From the NCBI GenBank assembly GCA_024398845.1, contig JAKSIM010000026.1:1-39274 (forward strand): DNA of 39,274 nucleotides, read 5' to 3'. The stretch's first letter is position 1. Each line of letters starts with the position of its first letter. The notes beneath the pieces were generated by a model. The model saw only the letters and a program-made list of their open reading frames with translations, made no database searches and was not told the DNA's origin. The translations under genes were made by a program, and so were the position numbers. Shown in pieces: positions 8,169-15,711 of this stretch. Source of the stretch: Fibrobacter sp. GTDB taxonomy: Bacteria > Fibrobacterota > Fibrobacteria > Fibrobacterales > Fibrobacteraceae.

Positions 8169-8208
8169 GTTAGTGGTTAGTGGTTAGTGGTTGGTGGTTA
8201 GTGGTTAA
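8169..8208. repeat. Tandem GTTAGTG heptamers
   Basis: Five consecutive 7-bp units (GTTAGTG three times, GTTGGTG, GTTAGTG) plus a partial sixth. The same heptamer occurs at 39-80, 149-177, in 12124-12164 and in 33117-33140. It lies between the divergent NamZ-like gene and ssb. Each strand has a strong G/T versus A/C bias, and the G strand has regularly spaced GG pairs. Confidence 0.9.
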
Positions 8209-8312
8209 TAAAAACAATCTCAATTTAACATTTATCCATTAGCATTCCACAAACCAAGCCCCTAATTTCACATTTTTTTAGGAAATGACACAAAACTGTC
8301 ATTTTTCTTTTG

Positions 8313-8320
8313 TATTTTTG
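8313..8320 (+). promoter_or_regulatory. TATTTTTG -10-like element for ssb
   Basis: TATTTTTG fits TAnnTTTG and lies 38 bp before the ssb ATG, with AGGA at 8347-8350 as Shine-Dalgarno. No clear -33 element is visible. Motif match only. Confidence 0.4.
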
Positions 8321-8358
8321 AACGCGAAAGTTAAAAACTTAAAAATAGGATTATCTCT

Positions 8359-8838
8359 ATGGCTTATCTGAACAAAGTGATGCTCATTGGCAATATCGGA
8401 AAGGACCCCGAAGTACGTATGAGTCAGACCGGCGGACGCAAGCGCGTCTCCTTCTCCCTCGCAACGAGTCGTCGTTACCGCGACAACAACGGCGAACAGA
8501 AGGAACAAACCGATTGGCACAACATCGTAGGTTGGGGCAAGATTGCCGATATTTTTGAACAGCTCGGTATCCGCAAGGGCATGAGCCTCTATGTCGAAGG
8601 CACCCTCACCAACCGCAGCTGGACAGACCAGACGAGCGGTCAAAAGCGTTACACCACCGAAGTGAACATGGATACATTCCAGTTGCTCACTCCTCGTGGC
8701 CAGGGTGGCGCACCGGCAGCCGGTGGCTTCAATCAGGGCAACAGCTACAGCCAGTCCAACAGCTACAACCAGCCGCAGGGTGGCGCTCCGTCTTACGACT
8801 CCGCCATGCCCGAAGGCGACGACGACCTCCCGTTCTAA
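8359..8838 (+). CDS. ssb: Single-stranded DNA-binding protein
   Basis: A 159-residue bacterial SSB that coats single-stranded DNA during replication and repair. The OB-fold occupies residues 1-113 (LNKVMLIGNIGKDPEVR, DWHNIVGWGK, SLYVEGTLTNRSW). A Gly/Gln/Asn/Ser-rich flexible linker follows (114-150), and the C-terminus is the acidic tip ending DDDLPF, which binds partner proteins such as exonucleases and helicases. Length and layout are normal. It heads an apparent operon: the membrane protein gene starts 14 bp after its stop, and asd follows that. Confidence 0.97.
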   Translation: MAYLNKVMLIGNIGKDPEVRMSQTGGRKRVSFSLATSRRYRDNNGEQKEQTDWHNIVGWGKIADIFEQLGIRKGMSLYVEGTLTNRSWTDQTSGQKRYTTEVNMDTFQLLTPRGQGGAPAAGGFNQGNSYSQSNSYNQPQGGAPSYDSAMPEGDDDLPF

Positions 8839-8852
8839 AGAGTTGGTAGCTC

Positions 8853-9815
8853 ATGTATTTGGGAATCGCCGAAATAGCATTAATGTTCGTGCTCCCGCTG
8901 GGAATTACATTCATCACAATTCTCCAGACGGCTTCCGCGGACTACCGTAGTCAAAAGATTACAGGCGCCATTTTCTCGCTCTGCGTGATTGTTATGGACT
9001 GCCTGTTCTACTTTGACAAGAACGCCTTCATCAGCTACAATACCGATGGAGGCCTCTTGCTCGCCTTTGCCAGCTTGTTCTTCTTTGGACTGCTGTATGT
9101 GGTCCGTAGCGACGATCGTCCTGCAAAATTTGCGAACTTGCTATTCAGCGCACTCATGTTGGCAGCCTTCATCGGCATCGCCTACTGGGAACGTCCGACC
9201 CTCTTGGTCGCCTCTGAATTTACGGCAGCTCAAATTGCAGAACAAAATGCAAGGTACCAAGATTACATTTCGTCCTTCCAAGAAGGCAAGGGCGGCAAAT
9301 GGAAAGCGGCACCGCGTTCTACGGCAAGAAAAGGAACTGTTGTTGACATGCCTAGCGAAGACAGACCGCAGTTGTCTGAATCGGCCAAACCTCGCCTAGC
9401 CCGCTATATCGAGGAATCCGAAAAAGTCATCGCCCGCATGCAGGCTGTTATGGAAGCCATTGACTCTTACGAGCCAATTCCGCCAAACATCAGCGACGCG
9501 GAGCGTGAACAGCGCGGTAGCCAAGCACTCGCCATTAACAATAACGCAACAGCCATCAACAAGAGAGCTTTAGGCCTCTTCCACCCGCACGAATCTACCG
9601 AAGCTCACACCGAGCTCATTCAGGCCAGCGAAAGTCTGCGTCTTGCAGCCTACTCACTGTACACCTATTCGCTGCAAGAAGACCCCGAAGAACAGATGAC
9701 TCAATACAAGCAATCCCGTAACCAGATTGCTCAAACTAAAATTTGTCTGGAACGGTTCCGCATCGACATCCAGAATCTCCTTTCAAACAATCAACCACAA
9801 CTAGAAGAACAATAG
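8853..9815 (+). CDS. Unknown membrane protein between ssb and asd
   Basis: Not recognised. The 320-residue product has about four hydrophobic segments in the first 115 residues (near 5-25, 36-53, 65-84, 96-113). A soluble part of about 200 residues follows, probably helical and rich in Glu, Gln and Ala, with coiled-coil-like stretches at about 180-210 and 270-310 (ARYIEESEKVIARMQAVMEA). There is no signal peptide and no recognisable catalytic motif. Spacing of 14 bp from ssb and 9 bp to asd argues for co-transcription, but neither neighbour explains its role. Codon use resembles its neighbours. Confidence 0.75.
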   Translation: MYLGIAEIALMFVLPLGITFITILQTASADYRSQKITGAIFSLCVIVMDCLFYFDKNAFISYNTDGGLLLAFASLFFFGLLYVVRSDDRPAKFANLLFSALMLAAFIGIAYWERPTLLVASEFTAAQIAEQNARYQDYISSFQEGKGGKWKAAPRSTARKGTVVDMPSEDRPQLSESAKPRLARYIEESEKVIARMQAVMEAIDSYEPIPPNISDAEREQRGSQALAINNNATAINKRALGLFHPHESTEAHTELIQASESLRLAAYSLYTYSLQEDPEEQMTQYKQSRNQIAQTKICLERFRIDIQNLLSNNQPQLEEQ

Positions 9816-9824
9816 GTTAAATCT

Positions 9825-10814
9825 ATGATTCGTAACGTAGCGATCATGGGCGCCACTGGCGCAGTAGGTCAAGAACTCCTCAAAATCCTCGAACAGCGCA
9901 ACTTCCCGCTCTCGAATTTGAAGCTCCTCGCTTCGGAACGCAGCGTCGGTCGCGAATACGATTTCAAGGGTGAAAAGCTCAAGGTCGAACTGACCTGCCC
10001 CGAAGCATTCAAGGGTGTTGACCTGGTTCTTTCCTCTGCAGGCGCAAGTGTTTCCAAGGAATTTGCTCCGATTGCAGTTGATGCTGGCGCCGTCGTCGTC
10101 GACAACACAAGCTTCTTCCGCATGGACCCGAACGTTCCGCTCGTCGTCCCGGAAGTGAACCCGGAAGATATCAAGCTCCACAAGGGCATCATCGCTAACC
10201 CGAACTGCACGACCATCATGATGGTTGTCGCCTTGAAGCCGCTCAACGCCATCTCCAAGATCAAGCGCGTCCACGTGGCAACCTACCAGAGCGCCAGCGG
10301 TGCCGGTGCAACGGGTATGGCAGAACTCAAGCAGCAGTACCAGGAAATCGTCGAAGGCAAGCCAGTCACCGTGAAGAAGTTCGCACACCAGCTCGCCTAC
10401 AACCTCATCCCGCACATCGATGTCTTCACCGACAACGACTACACCAAGGAAGAGATGAAGATGTTCAACGAAACCCGCAAGATCATGCACTCCGACGTCG
10501 CATGCTCCGCTACCTGCGTGCGCGTTTCCGCTCTCCGCTGCCACTCCGAAGCCCTCTGGATCGAAACCGAAAAGCCGATTAGCGTCGAAGAAGCCCGCAA
10601 GGCTATCGCCGCCGGCGAAGGCCTCACCTTGTTCGACGATCCGGCAAACAACGGCTACCCGATGCCGCTTGACCTCATGGGCAAGGATGACGTCTATGTC
10701 GGCCGTATCCGCAAGGATTTGGCCAACGAAAACGGCCTCAACTTCTGGCTCGTCGGTGACCAGATCCGCAAGGGTGCCGCCCTCAACGCCGTGCAGATTG
10801 CAGAGCGTCTCTAA
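9825..10814 (+). CDS. asd: Aspartate-semialdehyde dehydrogenase
   Basis: A 329-residue enzyme converting L-aspartyl-4-phosphate and NADPH to aspartate 4-semialdehyde, the branch point to lysine/diaminopimelate, threonine and methionine. The Rossmann GATGAVGQE motif lies at residues 9-17. The catalytic Cys is C128 in NPNCTT, followed by the substrate-binding region [10 protein letters not shown] and a His in [10 protein letters not shown] (general base). Length is standard. The AGGTT sequence 6 bp before the ATG serves as Shine-Dalgarno. It is the last gene of the ssb operon and is followed by a strong hairpin terminator. Confidence 0.97.
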   Translation: MIRNVAIMGATGAVGQELLKILEQRNFPLSNLKLLASERSVGREYDFKGEKLKVELTCPEAFKGVDLVLSSAGASVSKEFAPIAVDAGAVVVDNTSFFRMDPNVPLVVPEVNPEDIKLHKGIIANPNCTTIMMVVALKPLNAISKIKRVHVATYQSASGAGATGMAELKQQYQEIVEGKPVTVKKFAHQLAYNLIPHIDVFTDNDYTKEEMKMFNETRKIMHSDVACSATCVRVSALRCHSEALWIETEKPISVEEARKAIAAGEGLTLFDDPANNGYPMPLDLMGKDDVYVGRIRKDLANENGLNFWLVGDQIRKGAALNAVQIAERL

Positions 10815-10886
10815 GCCAAAAGTTACATCAACCAAGGCAAAAACAAAAGCTTTGTCGCACAAGAAACGCTTTTTCAAAGCTCCCCC

Positions 10887-10914
10887 AACGCTCCCCCAAA
10901 GGGAGCGTTTCTTT
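10887..10914 (+). terminator. Rho-independent terminator after asd
   Basis: Perfect 9-bp stem AACGCTCCC / GGGAGCGTT with loop CCAAA, followed by TCTTTG. It ends the ssb-asd transcription unit. Confidence 0.8.
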
Positions 10915-10937
10915 GTATGAGAAGCTTTTCTTTACAC

Positions 10938-10973
10938 AAAAAAAAATCGTCCCCTTTTCAGAGGGCGATTTTC
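10938..10973 (-). terminator. Terminator after the M29 aminopeptidase gene
   Basis: Read on the minus strand: AAAATCG(C)CC... pairs with ...GG(A)CGATTTT around a 6-nt loop, followed by a run of nine T. Located 27 bp beyond the minus-strand gene stop. The 3' ends of asd and this gene therefore each have their own terminator, back to back. Confidence 0.75.
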
Positions 10974-10999
10974 ATATGCGCAAACGAGCCGTACGGCGA

Positions 11000-12118
11000 T
11001 TAAACACCAAGTTGGTCAGGATTCAGACACTTGAGTTCATCAAGTACGAACAAACCGTCCTTGCGAATTAACTTATCATCAAACCATATTTCGCCGCCAC
11101 CGTATTCCGGGCGCATGATGAGCACCAAGTCCCAGTGGATGGCGCTCTGGTTGCCGTTGTAGGCATCCTCGTAGCACATGCCCGGCGTAAAGTGGATGGA
11201 GCCCGCAATCTTTTCGTCGAACAAGATGTCGCACATCGGAGAATTCACGAACGGGTTGAAACCGAGGGCGAATTCGCCCACGTAGCGAGCGCCTTCGTCG
11301 GTATCGAAGATGGCGTTCAGCTGCTTGTTGTCGCCCGTCTCGCAGGTGGCCTCGACAATTTTACCCTTCTTGAACACGAGACGGATTCCGCTGAATTGCT
11401 TGCCTTCGTAGAGCGTCGGGGTGTTGTAGTGAATCACGCCTTCGATGCTCCCCTGCACCGGAGCCGTATAGACTTCGCCGTCGGGGATGTTCATGTTGCC
11501 GCAGCACGGCACGGCAGGAATGTCCTTGATGCTGAACGTGATGTCGGTGTCGTTTGCCACCAGGCGGACCTTGTCGGTCTTGTTCATAAGGTCAATGAGG
11601 TTCTGTGCGGCCTTCGCCATCTTGGGGTAATCGGCGAGGCAAGCCTTGAAGTAGAAGTCTTCGAAAGCTTCGGTGCTCATCTTGGCGCCCTGGGCCATGG
11701 AGGGGTTCGGCCAGCGGAGCACGCACCATTTGGTCTTGTTCACGCGGTAATCGAGCGTTTCCTTCATCATCTTCCTGTGCAAGAGCATCTTGGCGTCGTC
11801 AATATCACAGCATTCCATGGCATTGTCGGCACCGCGGATGGCGATGTAGGCCTGCATCTGCTTCATCTCGGCCAAGGCGAGGTCGGCGGAAAGTTTCATC
11901 TGCGCTTCGGAGGCGGACTTGATAACCTGGCGGCGGACCCGGCTGTTGGAATTGTGCACGAAGGCGTTGCCGCCCACTTTTTCCACCGCCTTGATGAGTT
12001 CCGTGGAAACTTCGTCCGGGGTGTCGGTCGTTTCAATGAGGATATTTTCGCCTGCCTTGAGGCGAATGGCGTTGTTAATCAGGTTTTCAGCAAGTTGTGT
12101 TACACGTGGATCGGTCAT
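11000..12118 (-). CDS. M29-family (thermophilic-type) aminopeptidase
   Basis: A 372-residue metallo-aminopeptidase of MEROPS family M29 (AmpS/aminopeptidase T type), removing N-terminal residues from peptides in the cytoplasm. Visible family features: the N-terminal LAENLINNAIRLKAGENILI block, MNIPDGEVYTAP and GARYVGEFALGFNP, with Glu residues expected to bind metal, HFTPGMCYEDA, and the C-terminal SAIHWDLVLIM with His and Asp ligands. Length is slightly below the usual 400-410. ATG start at 12118. Its upstream region is filled with repeat modules (12124-12199), so the promoter must lie inside or beyond them. Confidence 0.9.
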   Translation of the reverse strand: MTDPRVTQLAENLINNAIRLKAGENILIETTDTPDEVSTELIKAVEKVGGNAFVHNSNSRVRRQVIKSASEAQMKLSADLALAEMKQMQAYIAIRGADNAMECCDIDDAKMLLHRKMMKETLDYRVNKTKWCVLRWPNPSMAQGAKMSTEAFEDFYFKACLADYPKMAKAAQNLIDLMNKTDKVRLVANDTDITFSIKDIPAVPCCGNMNIPDGEVYTAPVQGSIEGVIHYNTPTLYEGKQFSGIRLVFKKGKIVEATCETGDNKQLNAIFDTDEGARYVGEFALGFNPFVNSPMCDILFDEKIAGSIHFTPGMCYEDAYNGNQSAIHWDLVLIMRPEYGGGEIWFDDKLIRKDGLFVLDELKCLNPDQLGV

Positions 12119-12123
12119 GATTA

Positions 12124-12164
12124 GTAAGCAGTGGTTAGTGGTTGGTAAGCAGTGGTTAGTGGTT
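12124..12164. repeat. Two 20-bp direct repeats built on the G-rich heptamer
   Basis: The 20-mer GTAAGCAGTGGTTAGTGGTT is present at 12124-12143 and 12145-12164. It combines a GTAAGCA word, not seen in the other copies, with the GTGGTTA heptamer found at 39-80, 8169-8208 and 33117-33140. Confidence 0.9.
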
Positions 12165-12170
12165 AAGTTT

Positions 12171-12199
12171 GACGAGAGAACGGCCTTCGGCCTACAGAC
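12171..12199 (-). repeat. Inverted 29-bp copy of the left-end repeat module
   Basis: The 29 bp are the exact reverse complement of 8-36 (and of 118-146), carrying the GGCCTTCGGCC core. A further small hairpin GGCGC-TAC-GCGCC follows at 12217-12229. An exact copy 12 kb away in opposite orientation shows that the module is a dispersed element. No gene is seen in 12119-12338. Confidence 0.9.
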
Positions 12200-12277
12200 G
12201 AAAAACGAGAGAGGTCGGCGCTACGCGCCCTTGAAATTAAATGATGGCACTTTCGTGCGATTCTTTATGTGAAAAAT

Positions 12278-12312
12278 ACAAAAAGTCGATAGCACAAGAC
12301 CACCGACTTGAT
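12278..12312 (-). terminator. Possible terminator after the TonB-like gene
   Basis: On the minus strand AAGTCG pairs with CGACTT (12304-12309 with 12283-12288) around a 15-nt loop, followed by TTTTTGT. Located about 30 bp after the TAA at 12339. The stem is short, so confidence is limited. Confidence 0.45.
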
Positions 12313-12338
12313 GTACATATCGACAAAAGTGCGATATT

Positions 12339-13298
12339 TTATTCCGTGAACGTAAATGGAATGATTACGGTTGTATTGCCCGACTTCACCTTGCTAAAGG
12401 TCCAACGGCCTACAGAGCGCATGATTTCTTCATCAAAAGCGCTGTAACCCGTCGTAGAAGAGACAATTTCAATACGGATTATTTCGCCACCCGGAGCAAT
12501 CGTAAATCGCAAAGTCACCTTACCTTGGAATCCTGGATTCTTTTTGAGGTGCTTATTATAGACATGACGAAGTCCCGGAGTACGATTACGAACAACCTTC
12601 ATAATTTCTACGGCAGAACGAGAAGTATTACCCGGTCCAAAATCGATGTCACGCTCCGAAGGAGTTTTCATATGCCCCTTCATGGCCTTTGTGGAAATCT
12701 TCCCAGCCGAGCCACCGAACATATCATCGAACAAGCCGCCAATACCGCCGCTACCGCCTTCCGCACCCCCCGCATTAAAGCCCCCATCCGCTTTACCACG
12801 ACGTTCACCGAGATGAGTCTTTCCTGTCACCTGGAGCCCATTCGTAGCCTTGAGAACTTTGTCTATATCCTTTGCGAACGTTTGCTTCATGAGGTCATAA
12901 ACACCAGCGCTCGCATTCTTTGTTTGCGAGGCAAGCATATGAATCACGCTGCGAGACAATTCCGCCTTCGGGTTCCCTCTTCCCTTGGGTTTACCGCCTC
13001 CGCCCATTCTTTTACGTTTCGTATCATCTACTTTATGTTTTTGCTTTGCTTTTTCTTCGATTTTCTTTTCCTCCTTTTTCTCGGTGACATTCAACGTGGC
13101 GATCAATTTCTCGTCATCCGTTTTTTCGAAGAAAATATCTTCCGTAAGGGCTTCATATGTCGTTGCCCAGAAGCACAGCAACAACGCGACAACAAAGCTG
13201 GTGCTAGCAATAGCTCCCATCTTTTTGTCGGAATCCGGCATAAGCGAAGCGACGAACGCCTCAACTTCTTTTTTTGTTTTTTCTTGATTTGTTTTCAT
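12339..13298 (-). CDS. TonB/AgmX-like C-terminal domain protein
   Basis: A 319-residue protein with one membrane span near residues 28-48 and a periplasmic remainder. After a Lys/Glu-rich stretch (about 70-100) and a Gly-rich stretch (about 170-200) comes a C-terminal beta domain (about 235-319) with GFQGKVTLRFTIAPGGEI, SSTTGYSAFDEEI and GRWTF, as in TonB and AgmX/PglI C-terminal domains. These couple inner-membrane machinery to the envelope (TonB) or occur in gliding-motility complexes (AgmX). ATG at 13298 is chosen because GGAGG sits 8 bp upstream; a frame extension to 13388 lacks such a site. No ExbB/ExbD gene is adjacent, so its partner is unknown. Confidence 0.82.
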   Translation of the reverse strand: MKTNQEKTKKEVEAFVASLMPDSDKKMGAIASTSFVVALLLCFWATTYEALTEDIFFEKTDDEKLIATLNVTEKKEEKKIEEKAKQKHKVDDTKRKRMGGGGKPKGRGNPKAELSRSVIHMLASQTKNASAGVYDLMKQTFAKDIDKVLKATNGLQVTGKTHLGERRGKADGGFNAGGAEGGSGGIGGLFDDMFGGSAGKISTKAMKGHMKTPSERDIDFGPGNTSRSAVEIMKVVRNRTPGLRHVYNKHLKKNPGFQGKVTLRFTIAPGGEIIRIEIVSSTTGYSAFDEEIMRSVGRWTFSKVKSGNTTVIIPFTFTE

Positions 13299-13816
13299 GA
13301 TTTTATCCTCCATCCCTATCGGGGATTTTTTTGTTATTGGGGTTTTACGTTTTGGAAATTTTTGACAATAGGGGAACACAAGCTCCATAGGGAACTTTTC
13401 GATTAAGGAAGCAAGATTTCAGCAGAAACTACGCGAAAACAGGACTTGCCGAGCAAGCCTATAAAAAAGATTCTAAAAAAAATATTTGAAATATTGCCTG
13501 TGTTTCAGGCACACCCACGCACGTTATTCAGAAGTTCGTTCTGCGGTCGCTCCTTAATTCGACGCTAGAGCGAATTCATCTCCCATTCAATTTTAAAATA
13601 TAAAGAAGGCTTAAATTAAATCGGCAAAAGTCAGTAAACAATTTTTCATAGATAAAATTGTAAAGTTCACACTCTCGCGTAGAGTCCTTATGTTTACTGG
13701 GCTTGCGGCAATTTCGTCATACTATTTTTTTCGTTTCAAATTTACAAAAATACATTCCAAGTTAGATGAAAAATCCCCCTCTTTTTTAGAGGAGCTAAAC
13801 CAAGAGCAAAGCTCTT
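13299..13816. other. Long intergenic region with multiple small hairpins
   Basis: This 518-bp region separates divergent genes. It contains: a hairpin ATCCC-TATCG-GGGAT at about 13311-13325 (plus-strand T7 tract after it), placed just upstream of the GGAGG of the TonB-like gene; CTTGC-CGA-GCAAG (13445-13457); TGCCTG-TGTTT-CAGGCA (about 13495-13511); CAGAA-GTTCG-TTCTG (13529-13543); alternative pairings TCGCTC/GAGCGA (13547-13552 with 13568-13573) and AATTCG/CGAATT; CCTCT/AGAGG around a T-rich loop (about 13774-13789); and AAGAGC-AAA-GCTCTT (13802-13816) touching the first alr start. Words GCCGAGCAAG and TAGAGCGAA are shared with the array at 37430-37646. A 59-codon frame (13690-13869) exists, but I do not call it. 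Confidence 0.6.
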
Positions 13817-15058
13817 ATGTATATTTATCGCATTATGAAGCTTTTACAAACACCTCCCGATTTAAATAAGATTGCGCGCCCGAACTGGATCGAAATCAAT
13901 TTAGACGCTCTTTGCAACAACATCAAGTTTATCAGAAGCCAGATTCCCGCCAATACGAAAATCTTACTCCCGGTAAAAGCAGACTCCTACGGCCACGGCA
14001 GCCTCGCCTGCTCATTTGCAGCCAAGTTCGGCGGTGCCGATTATCTTGGCGTCGCTCACATTAGCGAAGGCATGCTGCTTCGCCAATACGGCATGGACCT
14101 GCCCATCTTGGTGCTCGGGCCCTGCACGCCCTCGGACTTTGCCTACTTTGTAGAATTCCAGCTGACCGCAGCCATTACGGACCTCCGCACCGCCATGGCG
14201 TTTGACCAGTTCCTTAGCGAAACAGGTACCACCTGCAAAGCACACCTGAAGATTGATACCGGCATGAACCGCTACGGTTTTAACGCCGAGGACTTCACCA
14301 ACATCCGTGCAGCGCTCAGCCTCAAAAGCCTCAAGTTCGAAGGTATGTTCACGCATCTCGCTACAGCCGACATGCCTGGGAACCCGAAGACCGAAATTCA
14401 AATTCAACGTTTTACCCGCCTGGTTGACGTTCTAGAAGCAGAAGGCCTGCGCCCCGAGATTTGTCACTGCAGCAGTTCCGCAGGAACCCTCACGCACCCC
14501 GAAAGTCACTTTGACATGGTCCGTCCTGGACTCGCCCTCTACGGCTACAACCCAATGGGCGCAACACCCGCACCTTGGCCAATCAAGCCCGTAATGAAGA
14601 TAAAGTCAACCATTCGTCACATTCACGAAGTTCGTCCCGGCGAAACCGTGAGCTACGGCGGCTACTGGATGGCACAACAACCCACGCGTATCGCAACCAT
14701 CGCCATTGGGTATGGAGATGGTTACCTCCGAGGGGAATACAACAAGGGGTTCGTGATGATTCGCGGGCAACTTTGTCCGATTCTCGGTCGTGTTTGCATG
14801 GACGCGACGATGGTCGACGTAAGCCACATTCCAGATGTTCAGGTCGGAGAAACGGTAGATGTAGTGAACGGCGAACTTGAATTTCGCATTTCTATGGAAA
14901 GCGTTGCCGACGACCACCACACTATTCCGTACGAACTCACAAGCCGCGTAGCCCGCCGCCTGTACCGCAAGTATTTCTGGAAGAATCGCCTAGTCCGCTG
15001 GGATTACCTCAAGCAGGAATTCGGGGTACAAGATTACAAGGAATACCCGCTTAGATAG
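13817..15058 (+). CDS. alr: Alanine racemase
   Basis: PLP-dependent enzyme interconverting L- and D-alanine for peptidoglycan. The PLP lysine lies in PVKADSYGHG (Lys48 counted from the inner ATG at 13835) and the second catalytic base is the Tyr of TVSYGGYW (Tyr274 on the same count). Other family features are KIDTGMNRYGF, VRPGLALYGYNP, GRVCMDATMVDV and the C-terminal beta domain ending TSRVARR. An extra C-terminal tail of about 30 residues after VARRLYRK is longer than in typical Alr. Two starts are possible: ATG at 13817, directly after a 6-bp stem-loop, or ATG at 13835 (MKLLQTPPD). Neither has a good Shine-Dalgarno. Convergent with nadD, meeting at a perfect palindrome. Confidence 0.95.
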   Translation: MYIYRIMKLLQTPPDLNKIARPNWIEINLDALCNNIKFIRSQIPANTKILLPVKADSYGHGSLACSFAAKFGGADYLGVAHISEGMLLRQYGMDLPILVLGPCTPSDFAYFVEFQLTAAITDLRTAMAFDQFLSETGTTCKAHLKIDTGMNRYGFNAEDFTNIRAALSLKSLKFEGMFTHLATADMPGNPKTEIQIQRFTRLVDVLEAEGLRPEICHCSSSAGTLTHPESHFDMVRPGLALYGYNPMGATPAPWPIKPVMKIKSTIRHIHEVRPGETVSYGGYWMAQQPTRIATIAIGYGDGYLRGEYNKGFVMIRGQLCPILGRVCMDATMVDVSHIPDVQVGETVDVVNGELEFRISMESVADDHHTIPYELTSRVARRLYRKYFWKNRLVRWDYLKQEFGVQDYKEYPLR

Positions 15059-15069
15059 CAAACAAACTA

Positions 15070-15711
15070 TCAATCTCTATAGAGATTGTGGTCCAAAATA
15101 TATTGATAAACGCTTGGTTCCAAGCCCTGCGGACATTCATGGAAATCATTAAACAATGATTTCCGTATGTTTGTACTTGAATAAACTCCAGTAAAGCCTT
15201 CTTCGGGGCCAAGCCACAAAAGCGGGGCATAGCCCTTTGCCTTGTGTTCGTCCATATCGGGTTTATCATAACCGTTGCGCGCAAAAACAATCAATTCTAT
15301 ATCGCGCAAAAGCAAATGGCCGTTATAGTTTGTCCCAAAAAAGTTCATCGGATCGCGCCAATGCGGGATATTGCCATAACTGTCGGCCCCAACAAGCAAG
15401 CGAAAATTAATTTCGGGAAATTTTTCTTTTAATCCCGTAAGGAATACGTAGGAACCGCGAAATTCACCCTGTTCAATTTCAAGATCCGAGAGCACCATGC
15501 GCTTATCGCCCGAAAAAGCAAGCTCCAGCATGGCAAAACGATCTTCGGGGCTTGCGTTCAAGGTTTTATCCCAACGATCGGGACTCGGCATAAACCAAAC
15601 TTCGTCACAAAATCCATGATCTAAACAAATTTTAGCAACCCTTACATGGTCCTTGTGAACAGGATCAAAGGCACCGCCCATAACGGCCACGTTCTTTTTA
15701 CTAGAACACAT
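15070..15711 (-). CDS. nadD: Nicotinate-nucleotide adenylyltransferase
   Basis: A 213-residue nucleotidyltransferase that transfers AMP from ATP to nicotinate mononucleotide in NAD synthesis. The signature GGAFDPVHKDHV (residues 12-23) is the NadD form of the (T/H)xGH nucleotide-binding loop, with KDH in place of the usual xGH. WFMPSPDRWDK and the C-terminal SSTNIRKSL (ISSTxIR motif) also fit. The ATG at 15711 lies inside the end of the upstream gene (TAG at 15701-15703), an 11-bp overlap that suggests coupled translation. A longer in-frame start exists (15756) but would overlap much more. Last gene of the rsgA group. Confidence 0.9.
   Translation of the reverse strand: MCSSKKNVAVMGGAFDPVHKDHVRVAKICLDHGFCDEVWFMPSPDRWDKTLNASPEDRFAMLELAFSGDKRMVLSDLEIEQGEFRGSYVFLTGLKEKFPEINFRLLVGADSYGNIPHWRDPMNFFGTNYNGHLLLRDIELIVFARNGYDKPDMDEHKAKGYAPLLWLGPEEGFTGVYSSTNIRKSLFNDFHECPQGLEPSVYQYILDHNLYRD
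15071..15088. terminator. Perfect palindrome at the alr/nadD convergence
   Basis: CAATCTCTATAGAGATTG is an 18-bp perfect palindrome located 12 bp after the alr stop and inside the last codons of nadD. It could act as a bidirectional pause or terminator, or bind a dimeric protein. There is no T-tract. Confidence 0.35.

Noticed and set aside
9801..10877. 358-codon open frame on the minus strand
   Set aside because: Antisense to asd and extending into its terminator; no start signals.
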